This document shows positions 44,911 to 53,918 of a stretch of 64,000 bases of DNA, in pieces (position 1 is the first letter of the stretch; every line of letters begins with the position of its first letter). Position numbers and translations under genes: made by a program. The stretch lies in NCBI GenBank assembly GCA_021323535.1, contig JAJONO010000005.1, positions 1-64,000 on the forward strand. Direction: 5' to 3'. The stretch is from Bacteroidota bacterium. Lineage in GTDB: Bacteria; Bacteroidota; Bacteroidia; B-17B0; Aurantibacillaceae. The notes beneath the pieces are model-generated. The model was given only the letters and a program-made list of their open reading frames with translations. It searched no databases and had not been told where the DNA came from.

Positions 44911-45897
44911 ATGGAATACAGGAGATTAGGAAAATCAGGATTACAAGTGAGCGCGCTTTCGTTTGGAAGCTGGGTAACATTCGGGAAACAAATCGGCGAT
45001 AACACAGCCGATGAACTCATGAGTATTGCATATGACAACGGCGTTAACTTTTTTGATAACGCAGAAGTTTACGCGCGTGGAAAATCGGAACTGGTAATGG
45101 GAGAAATTCTTAAAAAGAAAAAGTGGGCAAGAAGTTCTTATACTGTAAGCAGTAAAGTGTATTTCGGTTACGAAGATTCAAAACCAAATCAAAGCGGGTT
45201 ATCACGCAAACATATTGTAGAAGGTTGCCACGCCGCTTTAAAAAGATTACAACTCGATTATCTTGATCTCTTCTTTTGTCACCGCCCTGATAAAAACGCT
45301 CCGATCGAAGAAACAGTCTGGACCATGAACACATTGATTCAGCAGGGAAAAATTTTATATTGGGGAACAAGTGAGTGGGGTAATGACGAGATCATGCAGG
45401 CTTATGTTTTCGCAGAGAAAAACAGGCTCATTGGTCCAACCATGGAGCAACCTCAATACAACATGTTCGAAAGAACAAAAATGGAAAAAGATTATCTTCT
45501 TCTTTTTCGTGATTTTGGATTAGGAACAACGATCTGGAGTCCGCTCGCGAGTGGCTTACTCACCGGAAAATACAACAATGGAATGCCTACCGATAACCGC
45601 CTCCACATTGAAGGAATGGATTGGTTAAAAGAACGGACTCTTGGCGACGGAACAAGAATTGATAAAGTAAAAGAACTTGATAAACTCGCCAAAGAACTTG
45701 GAACTACTTTACCAAAACTAGCCATTGCCTGGTGCGTAAAAAATCCGAATGTCAGTACAACTATTTTAGGCGCAAGTAAACCCGAACAATTAAAAGAAAC
45801 ACTCACTTCGCTGGATGTTGTTCCTTTATTGACCGTTGAAATAATGGAAAAAATCGAAGGTGTTTTACAAACCAAACCAGCACAGCCGTTATTCTGA
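44911..45897 (+). CDS. aldo/keto reductase, Kv-beta (AKR6)-like
   Basis: The 328-residue TIM-barrel oxidoreductase starts EYRRLGKSGLQVSALSFGSW. It carries the catalytic set D49 and Y54 (FFDNAEVY), K82 (SSKVYFG) and H124 (FFCHRPD), and NADPH-site motifs WSPLASGLLTGKY and ILGASKPEQLKE. It matches the voltage-gated K+ channel beta-subunit/YghZ-like group, which reduces aldehydes and ketones with NADPH. It sits alone between two large T9SS genes, apparently with its own expression; no functional link to them is visible. Confidence 0.92.
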   Translation: MEYRRLGKSGLQVSALSFGSWVTFGKQIGDNTADELMSIAYDNGVNFFDNAEVYARGKSELVMGEILKKKKWARSSYTVSSKVYFGYEDSKPNQSGLSRKHIVEGCHAALKRLQLDYLDLFFCHRPDKNAPIEETVWTMNTLIQQGKILYWGTSEWGNDEIMQAYVFAEKNRLIGPTMEQPQYNMFERTKMEKDYLLLFRDFGLGTTIWSPLASGLLTGKYNNGMPTDNRLHIEGMDWLKERTLGDGTRIDKVKELDKLAKELGTTLPKLAIAWCVKNPNVSTTILGASKPEQLKETLTSLDVVPLLTVEIMEKIEGVLQTKPAQPLF

Positions 45898-45904
45898 GTT
45901 TTCA

Positions 45905-45942
45905 TTGACAAAAAGGCCTTTTTTGACAATCTAAAAATTTAG
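45905..45942. promoter_or_regulatory. operator-like palindromes upstream of the 1439-residue gene
   Basis: TTGACA, then the palindrome AAAAGGCCTTTT, then TTGACA again, abut exactly (45905-45928), followed by CTAAAAATTTAG (45931-45942). The site is about 110-150 nt before the next ATG. It could also be a terminator remnant of the aldo/keto reductase gene, but the palindrome has no loop. Confidence 0.35.
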
Positions 45943-46052
45943 ACCCCCTTTTTACTGAAAGTTTTGAGCTTTTCATTCTAATTTCTTTGAAACACATTGA
46001 CTTTTAACTTTTTAAAGGTTAATTTAATGTTTTCGAAATTTAAAATTATTGA

Positions 46053-49000
46053 ATGAAATCATTTTTATTTTCCTGCAGTTTTATTGCTGCCTCATTTTTT
46101 GCTGTTGGCCAGGATTGGTCGGAGTTAATGCAAAAACCAGATGCCAATCTTTATCAGATCCAAAACAAATTTGAAAAATATTGGTCCGATAAAGACAAAA
46201 CAGAAAAAGGAAAAGGATATAAAGCTTTCAAACGCTGGGAGAATTTTGTTTCACCACGCGTTTATCCAACAGGAGACATTTCATTATTAAATCTCACGGC
46301 CAAAAACTACCAGGAATGGTATAACAATTACATGGGCAACAACGTTGGAGGGAAATTAATCTCTTCGAGCCCTCAGCAACTTGCTTCTACCACATGGACG
46401 GCAGTTGGCCCTATGGGTCCGATTAGCGGAAGTGCAGGCGGGCAACTATTAAAATCAGGAAGGATGAACTTTATCACGGTACATCCAACCAACACTCTTA
46501 ACCTTTATGTTGGAGCACCTGCAGGCGGATTATGGATATCTACTAATGGAGGCACAAGCTGGACCACCAATACCGATAACCTTGCTGTAACAGGATGCTC
46601 AGATCTTGCTATTGATCCCATCAACCCAAACAATATGTTTCTTGCAACAGGCGACGGTGATGCCGGCGACACAAGAAGTATAGGCGTTTTAAAATCAACC
46701 GACGGAGGCAACACCTGGAATGCAACAGGTTTAACTTTTCCTGTAGCTAACGGATATCTTATCAGGCGACTGATCATCAACCCAACAAACCCACAAATTG
46801 TAATTGCAGCAACTAACGGTGGCATCTATAGAACCATTAATGGCGGAACCAACTGGACGCAAGTGAGCACATCGAACTGTTATGACCTGGAATTTAAACC
46901 GGGAGATCCGAACACAGTGTATGCAGCCGGAGCATCTTTCAGACTTTCTACCAATGGCGGAGCAAGTTTTACGCAGATAACAAACGGTATTCCAAATACC
47001 GGCGTTGGGAGGATGGCCATTGCAGTTACACCTGCCGATCCGCTTTACGTGTATGTTATTGCCGCAAATAATACTGATGGGGGCTTACTTGGATTTTACC
47101 GTTCCACTGCAAGCGGAACTGTATTCACACAACAGGCAACATCACTCAATTTATTAGGATGGGCCACAATGGGTAACGATGCAGGCGGACAAGGATGGTA
47201 CGATCTCTGTATTGCTGCTTCCCCTCTTAATAAAGATGAAGTTGTTACCGGAGGGGTGAACGTTTGGCGAACACTCACTGGTGGGGGCTCGTGGGCCATT
47301 TATGGACACTGGACAGGCTCAGGCGCGCCGTTTACTCACGCCGATCATCACGATCTTGAATTTGCTCCGAACGGAACTTTATTCAACGCCAATGACGGAA
47401 CAGTTTACAGGAGAGGAACAACATCCTGGACAGAAATTTCAGGAACAATAAATATTTCACAGATCTATAAAATAGGCACATCCGCTTTAACTGCGAATAA
47501 ATGGATCACCGGTCACCAGGATAATGGAACCAGCATCTGGAACGGAACAACTTATAATGCTACTATGGGTGGAGACGGAATGGATTGTTTTATTGACAGA
47601 ACCAATGACAATAATATGTTTGCAGAATATTACGATGGCTCTTTCAGAAAATCAACAAATGGAGGAGGATCATGGTCCAACTGCACTACAGGAATGACAG
47701 GAACCGCGCCATGGGTTGCCATATGGAAACAGGATCCGGTTACCCCAACAACCTTATACGCGGGATATACCAATTTATTCAAATCAACTAATTCGGCGGG
47801 ATCGTGGACCGTACAAGGCACAGTAGGGGGCACAGGAACCATTATTGAATTTGCCATTGCTCCATCCAACAACCAGGTAATTTATGTTTTAAAAAGTTCA
47901 GGAATTTACAAAACAATAAATGGCGGAACCAACTGGACAAATGTTACAGGAACAGTTCCTGTTGCAAGCGCCGCGCCGCAATATATTGTAATTGATCCTA
48001 CCGATGCTAATAACGCATGGGTTGTATTGAGCGGATACTCTGCGGGAAATAAAGTATTCATGACTGCAAATGGTGGAACCAGCTGGACCAATTACACATC
48101 CAATCTTCCAAACATTCCTGGAAATTGTTTATTGTATCAAACATCTACCAACGACAGAATTTATGTTGGTATGGATGTAGGTGTTTACTACAGAGATAAT
48201 CTTTCGGCAACATGGACGCTTTATAACACCGGATTACCAAACACGCCGGTGTCGGATATGGAAATTTCTCCTGCTAATCCAACAAAAATTGTTGCAGCTA
48301 CATACGGAAGAGGAACCTGGATCGTTGACGCAATTGCTTCATCTGTGCCACCTTCATCTTCATTTAACTTTACAGGAACAATCTGTAGCGGAACACCAAA
48401 AACATTTAACGATGTATCTACGAACTCACCTACTTCATGGAGCTGGAGCGTTACACCTTCGGCCGGTGTAAGCATTTCATCGGCAACGGTGCAAAATCCA
48501 TCATTTACATTTTCGAACGGAGGGACTTATACTGTAACACTGGTTGCAACGAATGGAGCGGGGCCTGGTTCTCCTTCTAATCAGACAGTAACTGTAAGTG
48601 CAACACCAACAGTTGTAGTTACTAATAGTGTTCAAACAATTTGTTCCGGAGCAACCGCAACAATTACTTCAAGCGGAGCAACAACGTATTCATGGAACAC
48701 AGGAGCAACAACATCAAGCATTTCGGTTTCACCAACAGCAATGACAGTTTACACCATTACAGGAACAACGGGTGGTTGCAGCAATGTAAAGACCGCGACT
48801 GTAAATGTAAATGCAACACCAACAGTTGCTGTAAATAATCAAACCATATGTTCAGCTTCGTCTGTAACAATGGCGGCCAGCGGAGCATCAACCTATTCAT
48901 GGAACACCGGAGCGGCAACTTCGTCTATCGTTGTTTCGCCGGCATTAACAACTGTATATACTGTAACAGGGACCGCGGCGAATGGTTGTAAAAATGTGAA

Positions 49001-50372
49001 GACAGCAACCATCACAGTAAATTCATCTCCTACGGTCGCCGTAACAAATAGTGTTCAAACAATCTGTTCAGGAGCAACCGCAACAATAACAGCAAGCGGC
49101 GCAACAACGTATTCATGGAACACAGGGGCAACGGCGGCAAACGTAACAGTTTCCCCAACTGGAACAACTGTATACACTGTTACAGGAACAACTGGTGGCT
49201 GTACCAATGTGAAAACTGCAACCATAAGCGTTAACGCATCTCCAACGGTAAATGTGAACAATGCAAGTATCTGCAGCGGAGGCTCGGCTACACTAACAGC
49301 AACAGGAGCCAACTCTTATTCGTGGAACACAGGATCAGCAAGTGCTGCTTTAGTAGTATCTCCGGCCTTAACTACAGTTTATACAGTAACAGGAACCGCA
49401 GTGAATGGATGTAAAAATATAAAAACATCTACTGTAACTGTAAATACAACTCCGAGTGTTTCTGTAAGCGGAAGTGTTCAGGCAATTTGTTCAGGATCAT
49501 CTGCAACAATTACAGCAAGTGGAGCAGCAACTTATTCCTGGAATACAGGTTCAACTTCAGCAAACATTTCTGTTTCTCCTTCAGGGACAACTGTGTATAC
49601 TGTTACTGGATACAACGGCACTTGTGCTTCAATAATTAAAACAGCTACCATTACAGTGAATACTTCTCCGACAGTTAGCGTAAACAATGCTACTATCTGT
49701 TCAGGAGCAACTGCAACTATTACCGCAAGTGGAGCAACTACTTATTCATGGAATACAGGTGCAACAGCGGCAAACATCTCTGTTTCTCCAACGGTAACAA
49801 CCTTTTATACAATAACAGGAACAAGCGGTGCATGTAATAATATAAAAACAGCAACTGTAATGGTAAACGCGGCTCCATCCATTGGTATTTCAGCAAACAA
49901 TACTGTGATTTGCCAGGGCCAGATGGTTTCATTAACGGCAACAGGAGCCAATACGTATACATGGCAGCCGGGAGGTGTAACCGGATCGGTTGCTAACTTC
50001 ATTCCTTCCGCTTCAACAATTTATACCTGCACCGGTACTGGTGGAAATGGCTGCAACGGAAATAACTCAGTTTCCATTTCAGTTTCTCCTTGTACAGGAA
50101 TAATGAATGGAAGCAACGAGGTAAGTTTTAATGTGTATCCAAATCCAGTAAAAGATCAGATCACAGTAAACATCAACACAACTAAATCATTCGAGTGTAA
50201 AATAGAAATGTATGATGCCGCTGGCAAATTACTATTGAAACAAAACTCGAAATTTGAAAACGGAAGCAACGAACAACACTTCAACATGAATACCTTTGCA
50301 AAAGGAATGTACTACATGAAGATCACAACCAAAGAAGGAAACGTTCAAACGATTAAGATCGTGAAGGAGTAA
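46053..50372 (+). CDS. T9SS-exported sortilin-propeller, PKD and Ig-like repeat protein
   Basis: The 1439-residue protein has a signal peptide (KSFLFSCSFIAASFFAVGQ). A VPS10/sortilin-type propeller occupies about 100-760 with many Asp-box blades (WISTNGGTSWT, VLKSTDGGNTWN, YKTINGGTNWT). A PKD-like domain follows (about 765-850), then seven Ig-like repeats (about 852-1345), and a T9SS type A domain (VYPNPVKDQ, ending IKIVKE). The repeats alternate between two subtypes. The propeller type is also found in T9SS peptidases and glycan-binding proteins, but no active site is identifiable. Surface adhesin is the most natural reading. It is flanked by unrelated genes. Confidence 0.87.
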   Translation: MKSFLFSCSFIAASFFAVGQDWSELMQKPDANLYQIQNKFEKYWSDKDKTEKGKGYKAFKRWENFVSPRVYPTGDISLLNLTAKNYQEWYNNYMGNNVGGKLISSSPQQLASTTWTAVGPMGPISGSAGGQLLKSGRMNFITVHPTNTLNLYVGAPAGGLWISTNGGTSWTTNTDNLAVTGCSDLAIDPINPNNMFLATGDGDAGDTRSIGVLKSTDGGNTWNATGLTFPVANGYLIRRLIINPTNPQIVIAATNGGIYRTINGGTNWTQVSTSNCYDLEFKPGDPNTVYAAGASFRLSTNGGASFTQITNGIPNTGVGRMAIAVTPADPLYVYVIAANNTDGGLLGFYRSTASGTVFTQQATSLNLLGWATMGNDAGGQGWYDLCIAASPLNKDEVVTGGVNVWRTLTGGGSWAIYGHWTGSGAPFTHADHHDLEFAPNGTLFNANDGTVYRRGTTSWTEISGTINISQIYKIGTSALTANKWITGHQDNGTSIWNGTTYNATMGGDGMDCFIDRTNDNNMFAEYYDGSFRKSTNGGGSWSNCTTGMTGTAPWVAIWKQDPVTPTTLYAGYTNLFKSTNSAGSWTVQGTVGGTGTIIEFAIAPSNNQVIYVLKSSGIYKTINGGTNWTNVTGTVPVASAAPQYIVIDPTDANNAWVVLSGYSAGNKVFMTANGGTSWTNYTSNLPNIPGNCLLYQTSTNDRIYVGMDVGVYYRDNLSATWTLYNTGLPNTPVSDMEISPANPTKIVAATYGRGTWIVDAIASSVPPSSSFNFTGTICSGTPKTFNDVSTNSPTSWSWSVTPSAGVSISSATVQNPSFTFSNGGTYTVTLVATNGAGPGSPSNQTVTVSATPTVVVTNSVQTICSGATATITSSGATTYSWNTGATTSSISVSPTAMTVYTITGTTGGCSNVKTATVNVNATPTVAVNNQTICSASSVTMAASGASTYSWNTGAATSSIVVSPALTTVYTVTGTAANGCKNVKTATITVNSSPTVAVTNSVQTICSGATATITASGATTYSWNTGATAANVTVSPTGTTVYTVTGTTGGCTNVKTATISVNASPTVNVNNASICSGGSATLTATGANSYSWNTGSASAALVVSPALTTVYTVTGTAVNGCKNIKTSTVTVNTTPSVSVSGSVQAICSGSSATITASGAATYSWNTGSTSANISVSPSGTTVYTVTGYNGTCASIIKTATITVNTSPTVSVNNATICSGATATITASGATTYSWNTGATAANISVSPTVTTFYTITGTSGACNNIKTATVMVNAAPSIGISANNTVICQGQMVSLTATGANTYTWQPGGVTGSVANFIPSASTIYTCTGTGGNGCNGNNSVSISVSPCTGIMNGSNEVSFNVYPNPVKDQITVNINTTKSFECKIEMYDAAGKLLLKQNSKFENGSNEQHFNMNTFAKGMYYMKITTKEGNVQTIKIVKE
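48606..50087 (+). repeat. seven tandem Ig-like repeats of about 210 bp within the T9SS protein
   Basis: Unit starts at 48606, 48819, 49029, 49242, 49452, 49668 and 49875 give units of 71, 70, 71, 70, 72 and 69 codons and a divergent last one. Units 1, 3 and 5 carry NSVQ/GSVQ-x-ICSG and lack the NGC ending; units 2 and 4 carry NN-x-ICS and NGCKN; unit 6 shares the NN-x-ICS start but ends GACNN. The period is therefore a two-unit block of about 420 bp. Confidence 0.85.
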
Positions 50373-50672
50373 TCTGTTTACATTTCCGGTCGTTCCGGAA
50401 TACCACCAAACAAAGCTTCTTATGTTCGTGAGTTTTTATTTTATCTTCTTAGCATTCGGCGTTCTATTCTCGCGGTCTTACTTGTTTTTCTGATGCTTGG
50501 AAATATCATGATCTCGCTTAATTAATCCGGAAAATCTTTAATTATAATCGTCTGGTTATTCAACAGGCTACTGTTGTTTTTTGCACAAAATTTTATTTTA
50601 TAATGATGGCTGCTATGTTAGTTTTTGATTTTATCATATTTAAGTATATTTACTTTCATATCTTTTCATCTT
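50373..50672. other. intergenic region before the hydrolase gene
   Basis: No gene is seen in these 300 bases. A plausible promoter for the hydrolase is TTTG (50624-50627), 17 nt, TATATTTA (50645-50652, one mismatch). No convincing terminator follows the T9SS gene. Confidence 0.45.
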
Positions 50673-51479
50673 ATGCGCTCATTTATGGTAGCTGGTAAAA
50701 ATGTGTATACCTCCGGGGAGGTTAAAGATAAGGCTATTGTTTTTTTACACGGAAACTCATTAGATGCCCAAACATTTAAATACCAGTTTCAATTCCTGCA
50801 TGGAATGCCGCTGGTCGCTTTTGATTTGCCAGGACATGGTCTATCTAAAAAAGCATCTGATGCAGCAAAAACTTATAGTATTCCCGGTTATATCAATTCA
50901 CTTGAAGAGGTTATCCATGAATTAGGAATCCGTGATTTTATCCTCGCAGGACATTCATTGGGAGGGCATATTGCAATTGAGGCAACAGAAAAATTAAAAG
51001 GTATAAAAGGTTTGCTAATTATGGGGACTCCGCCAATCACAATTCCTCCGAAAATGGAAGAAATGTTTTTCCCTAATCCTGCAGCCGGAATTCTATTCAA
51101 GGAAACGGTAATGGAAGAAGAAGCCCTGGAGTTTGCAAAAAATCTTATCATTCAGGATAGCGGTCATTTAAAATTGCTTTCATCTTCTGTTTTAAAAACC
51201 GATGGCGCTGCTCGTGTAAACCTCGGAGCTTCACTTGGACAAGGATTATTCCAGGATGAATTAGCCATCATTCATAAACTTACGATCCCGGTAGCAGTTT
51301 TACATGGTCAGCAGGATGCAATCGTAAACCCGGAATATTTCCGATACCTTAACACCTCAGCGTTATGGGAAGAAAAAGTACACTACATTCCCGGCGCAGC
51401 TCATATGCCTCAAATCGAGCAGCCAGAGGAAACGAGTAAGCTGATCCGGAAATTCTACTCATTTGTTTTTAGAACCTGA
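50673..51479 (+). CDS. alpha/beta hydrolase, RsbQ-like in size and triad spacing
   Basis: ATG at 50673 (17th codon of the track ORF) is preferred because the upstream codons are hydrophobic leader-like and overlap the promoter; this gives 268 residues. The alpha/beta-hydrolase fold is clear: IVFLHGNSLD (oxyanion loop), FDLPGHGLS, nucleophile elbow GHSLGG (S95), acid D215 in HGQQDAIV, and H244 in GAAHMPQ. No signal peptide remains, so it is cytoplasmic. Substrate cannot be told. The stop overlaps the start of the PAS-LuxR gene (TGATG), implying coupled translation. B. subtilis RsbQ is a similar-sized hydrolase paired with a PAS-domain protein, so a ligand-processing role is a reasonable inference. 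Confidence 0.88.
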   Translation: MRSFMVAGKNVYTSGEVKDKAIVFLHGNSLDAQTFKYQFQFLHGMPLVAFDLPGHGLSKKASDAAKTYSIPGYINSLEEVIHELGIRDFILAGHSLGGHIAIEATEKLKGIKGLLIMGTPPITIPPKMEEMFFPNPAAGILFKETVMEEEALEFAKNLIIQDSGHLKLLSSSVLKTDGAARVNLGASLGQGLFQDELAIIHKLTIPVAVLHGQQDAIVNPEYFRYLNTSALWEEKVHYIPGAAHMPQIEQPEETSKLIRKFYSFVFRT

Positions 51480-52210
51480 TGAAGAAAGAAAAAATAGGAG
51501 ACTATTTAAATTCCGTAAGTAAAAAGCTTTCCTCCAGGAATGTGGTGAAAAGACCGTTTGCTCATATCAGGAACTTCCCGCTTTTAAAAGGACAAGGATT
51601 TTATGTACTGGATTATCAAAAAAAGAACATCACATTTCTGAAAGGGATTCTCGAACTGCTTGGATATACTCCTGAAGAATTTACTTTTGACCTGGTGACA
51701 GGTTATTTTCATCCGGATGATTACGACATTATTACAAGGCTGATTAAAGCGACCTTGCTTTTTGCAACTGAGAACAATGTAAGCCGCGACGTGGCTTTTT
51801 TTGTAACCTACCGTATACGACATAAGAAAGGACATTATGTGAAGGTACTAAGGCAGTCAACGGTTTTTGATCTCGACGAAAATGGAAAAATAATCAGTAA
51901 TCTTTCTGTTCTCTCAGATATATCTTTCTTAAGTACCTCCAATAAGGTTGACTGGAAATTTGAAGCTCCCGGACTGGATCAGAAAAAATTTAAGGCGTAT
52001 GTTACCAAAGAGTATCAAGGTTTTTTTTCAGAACGGGAACTAGAGATTTTAAAACTCCTAAAAGACGGGGCTACCAGCTCTATGATTTCAAAAAAACTGT
52101 TCATTAGCAAACATACAGTTGATGGTCATCGGAGAAATATGATCAGGAAAAGTAATTGCACAAATACCATTGATCTTATTAACTTTTCCAAAATCAACGG
52201 CTTATTATAA
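51479..52210 (+). CDS. PAS domain LuxR-type transcriptional regulator
   Basis: In this 243-residue protein, residues about 40-160 form a PAS-like domain (ITFLKGILELLGYTPEEF, YFHPDDYDII, FFVTYRIRHKKGHYVKVL, then a DLDENGKI turn) of the PAS_3 type. Residues about 182-243 form a LuxR/GerE helix-turn-helix (FSERELEILKLLKDGATSSM, then SKHTVDGHRRN). There is no receiver or kinase domain, so the PAS domain is the likely signal input and the HTH binds DNA. The ATG overlaps the hydrolase stop by one base. Targets are unknown; the downstream genes are candidates by position only. Confidence 0.9.
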   Translation: MKKEKIGDYLNSVSKKLSSRNVVKRPFAHIRNFPLLKGQGFYVLDYQKKNITFLKGILELLGYTPEEFTFDLVTGYFHPDDYDIITRLIKATLLFATENNVSRDVAFFVTYRIRHKKGHYVKVLRQSTVFDLDENGKIISNLSVLSDISFLSTSNKVDWKFEAPGLDQKKFKAYVTKEYQGFFSERELEILKLLKDGATSSMISKKLFISKHTVDGHRRNMIRKSNCTNTIDLINFSKINGLL

Positions 52211-52295
52211 CCCTGCCTAAAAACAGTCATTAATGAGTATTGCGGGTTATCCCGTTTAGCGATATTTTCACTGGCTAATAGTCAAACTTATTTCT

Positions 52296-53576
52296 ATGGA
52301 TGTGAAATTTTTCCTTATTCCTTTAATAGCCTGTTTGTGTATTTCAAACTTAACTTTCGCGCAAACCGAGTGTGATTGTAGTAATGATTCTAAAGCAGTA
52401 CAATACAAAAATAAAATGTCAACCCCTTCTAATACGGGTGAACAAAAACTTGGAGCCCCGATGGGCGGAAATGATGCTACGTCGTGTTCTTACTGCGCCC
52501 AAATCGCTTTATATATATGTTTGTGTAATTGCGAAACTACAAATACGCCTCCGGGGCAAATTGAACAGCAAATTGCAAGTTTAGGAAAAACGATAAAAGG
52601 ATTCCAAGATCAGGGAATTGGAAATTGTTGTTCGGAATACGCTGGAATTAGCAGAAATTGTCCTAATGCCGGTAAAAAGAAAGGGGGCGGTAATGCCAAT
52701 AACTCTAATTCCGATCCAAAAAACCAAACGGTAGCAGAAGTGAACCAGGACTTTGTTAATTTCGCGAATATGCTTGCACCATTTGCCGATAATCCGGAAG
52801 CGGCTCAAATGGTAAAAAAATTGAATAACCTTCATACTAAGGCACAGGCTGCTAAAGACATCCTGAAGGCGGGAGGCGCGGCTGCGAAAACGCTTCAAAC
52901 TGTTGATAACCTGGAAAGAGTCGGACAAGTGGCTACGGTTTATGGAAATCTCTCACAGCCTTCAGCGGAAGCGCAGCAAAAATGGAAAGAACAGGACGAA
53001 TCAAAAGAATCTATTAAAACTCTGGACAAACTCTTATTAGAGTCTTATCAAAAATCTTCCACCATACCTTTACAAGATGCCAGTGGCAAAATTTCTTTGG
53101 AGACTATTAATGCTTTTGAAAAGCAGATAAATGATTATGATAACAATACTGCCATGCAACGCTTGTTGATATTACGTTACAATCAATACAGTGAACCCCC
53201 TGTGATTACAGAACTTGCAGAAATAGCTACAGAAATACAAAAGGTTTATAATGAAAGAGGTGTCAATGCAATAAAACATAAAATAAATAGCTATGTTAAA
53301 TCCGGCTTAACTGAAAATCATTTGTTGAACGCCGATCAATCTGCAATGGGGCAAGAACTATTACGTATGAAAGCGCAATATTATATTAACCAGGGCGACG
53401 CAGTGCAGGCTGCCAAATTATCAAAGCAGGTGGAAACTCAAAAGGCCCTCGAAAAAGCAGCAAAAGAAGAATATAAACGGGAAAAAAGGCGGGAAAGGAG
53501 AGCCATAGCAATACCAATCGTAGGCGGAGTGGCTTTTGGCGGCCTTATTTTTGTTTTGTTAATGTTACTTATTTAA
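52296..53576 (+). CDS. exported Cys-rich protein with C-terminal membrane anchor
   Basis: The 426-residue protein has a signal peptide (FFLIPLIACLCISNLTFAQ). A Cys-rich N-terminal part (about 25-130) has clusters ECDC, CSYC, CLCNC, CC and C, and there is a helical charged middle. The end has a basic stretch (KREKRRERRA) before a single hydrophobic helix (IVGGVAFGGLIFVLLMLLI) at the very C-terminus. The predicted topology is periplasmic with one membrane anchor. No known domain is recognised; the paired cysteines could bind metal or form disulfides. It follows the PAS-LuxR gene by 85 nt on the same strand. Confidence 0.65.
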   Translation: MDVKFFLIPLIACLCISNLTFAQTECDCSNDSKAVQYKNKMSTPSNTGEQKLGAPMGGNDATSCSYCAQIALYICLCNCETTNTPPGQIEQQIASLGKTIKGFQDQGIGNCCSEYAGISRNCPNAGKKKGGGNANNSNSDPKNQTVAEVNQDFVNFANMLAPFADNPEAAQMVKKLNNLHTKAQAAKDILKAGGAAAKTLQTVDNLERVGQVATVYGNLSQPSAEAQQKWKEQDESKESIKTLDKLLLESYQKSSTIPLQDASGKISLETINAFEKQINDYDNNTAMQRLLILRYNQYSEPPVITELAEIATEIQKVYNERGVNAIKHKINSYVKSGLTENHLLNADQSAMGQELLRMKAQYYINQGDAVQAAKLSKQVETQKALEKAAKEEYKREKRRERRAIAIPIVGGVAFGGLIFVLLMLLI

Positions 53577-53918
53577 CAATAAGACGTATCAAAAAAACAG
53601 AAACGGTATACTGCCGACAGTTAGGAGCCTGAAGCTTTAATATAGTTTTATCGCGATTTTTTAGCAACTTACGGCCTTAAATTTATAAAAGCGGGAAACA
53701 TAAAATGTGCAAAGCAGGCAAAAAAAGGATATGAACCGGTTAGCAACTTCAATAACTGATTTATAAATTTGACTTATGAATAAGTTTACCATTTATTGTT
53801 CTTATTTGCCTTATTGTGTCCATAAGGAAAAACGTACAACGAAAAGAGTACAAGCAGATTTTTCGCAATGTCAGTTATACAGTATTTCCTTTGTTTAAAT
53901 TAAAGAAGATTGTACGTT
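53577..53918. other. intergenic region before the WG-repeat gene
   Basis: In these 342 bases I find no supported gene. A 40-codon frame from about 53776 (ATGAATAAG) and the track ORF 53816-54019 have no recognisable features and disagree in frame. AAGAAGA precedes the WG-protein ATG and may act as a weak ribosome site. Confidence 0.5.

Noticed and set aside
48181-49312. ORFs within the 1439-residue gene on both strands
   Set aside because: Frame shadows of the Ig-like repeats.
48606-50087. Possible CRISPR-like regular repeats
   Set aside because: The period of about 210 bp is continuous coding sequence with diverged units; no short repeats with unique spacers.
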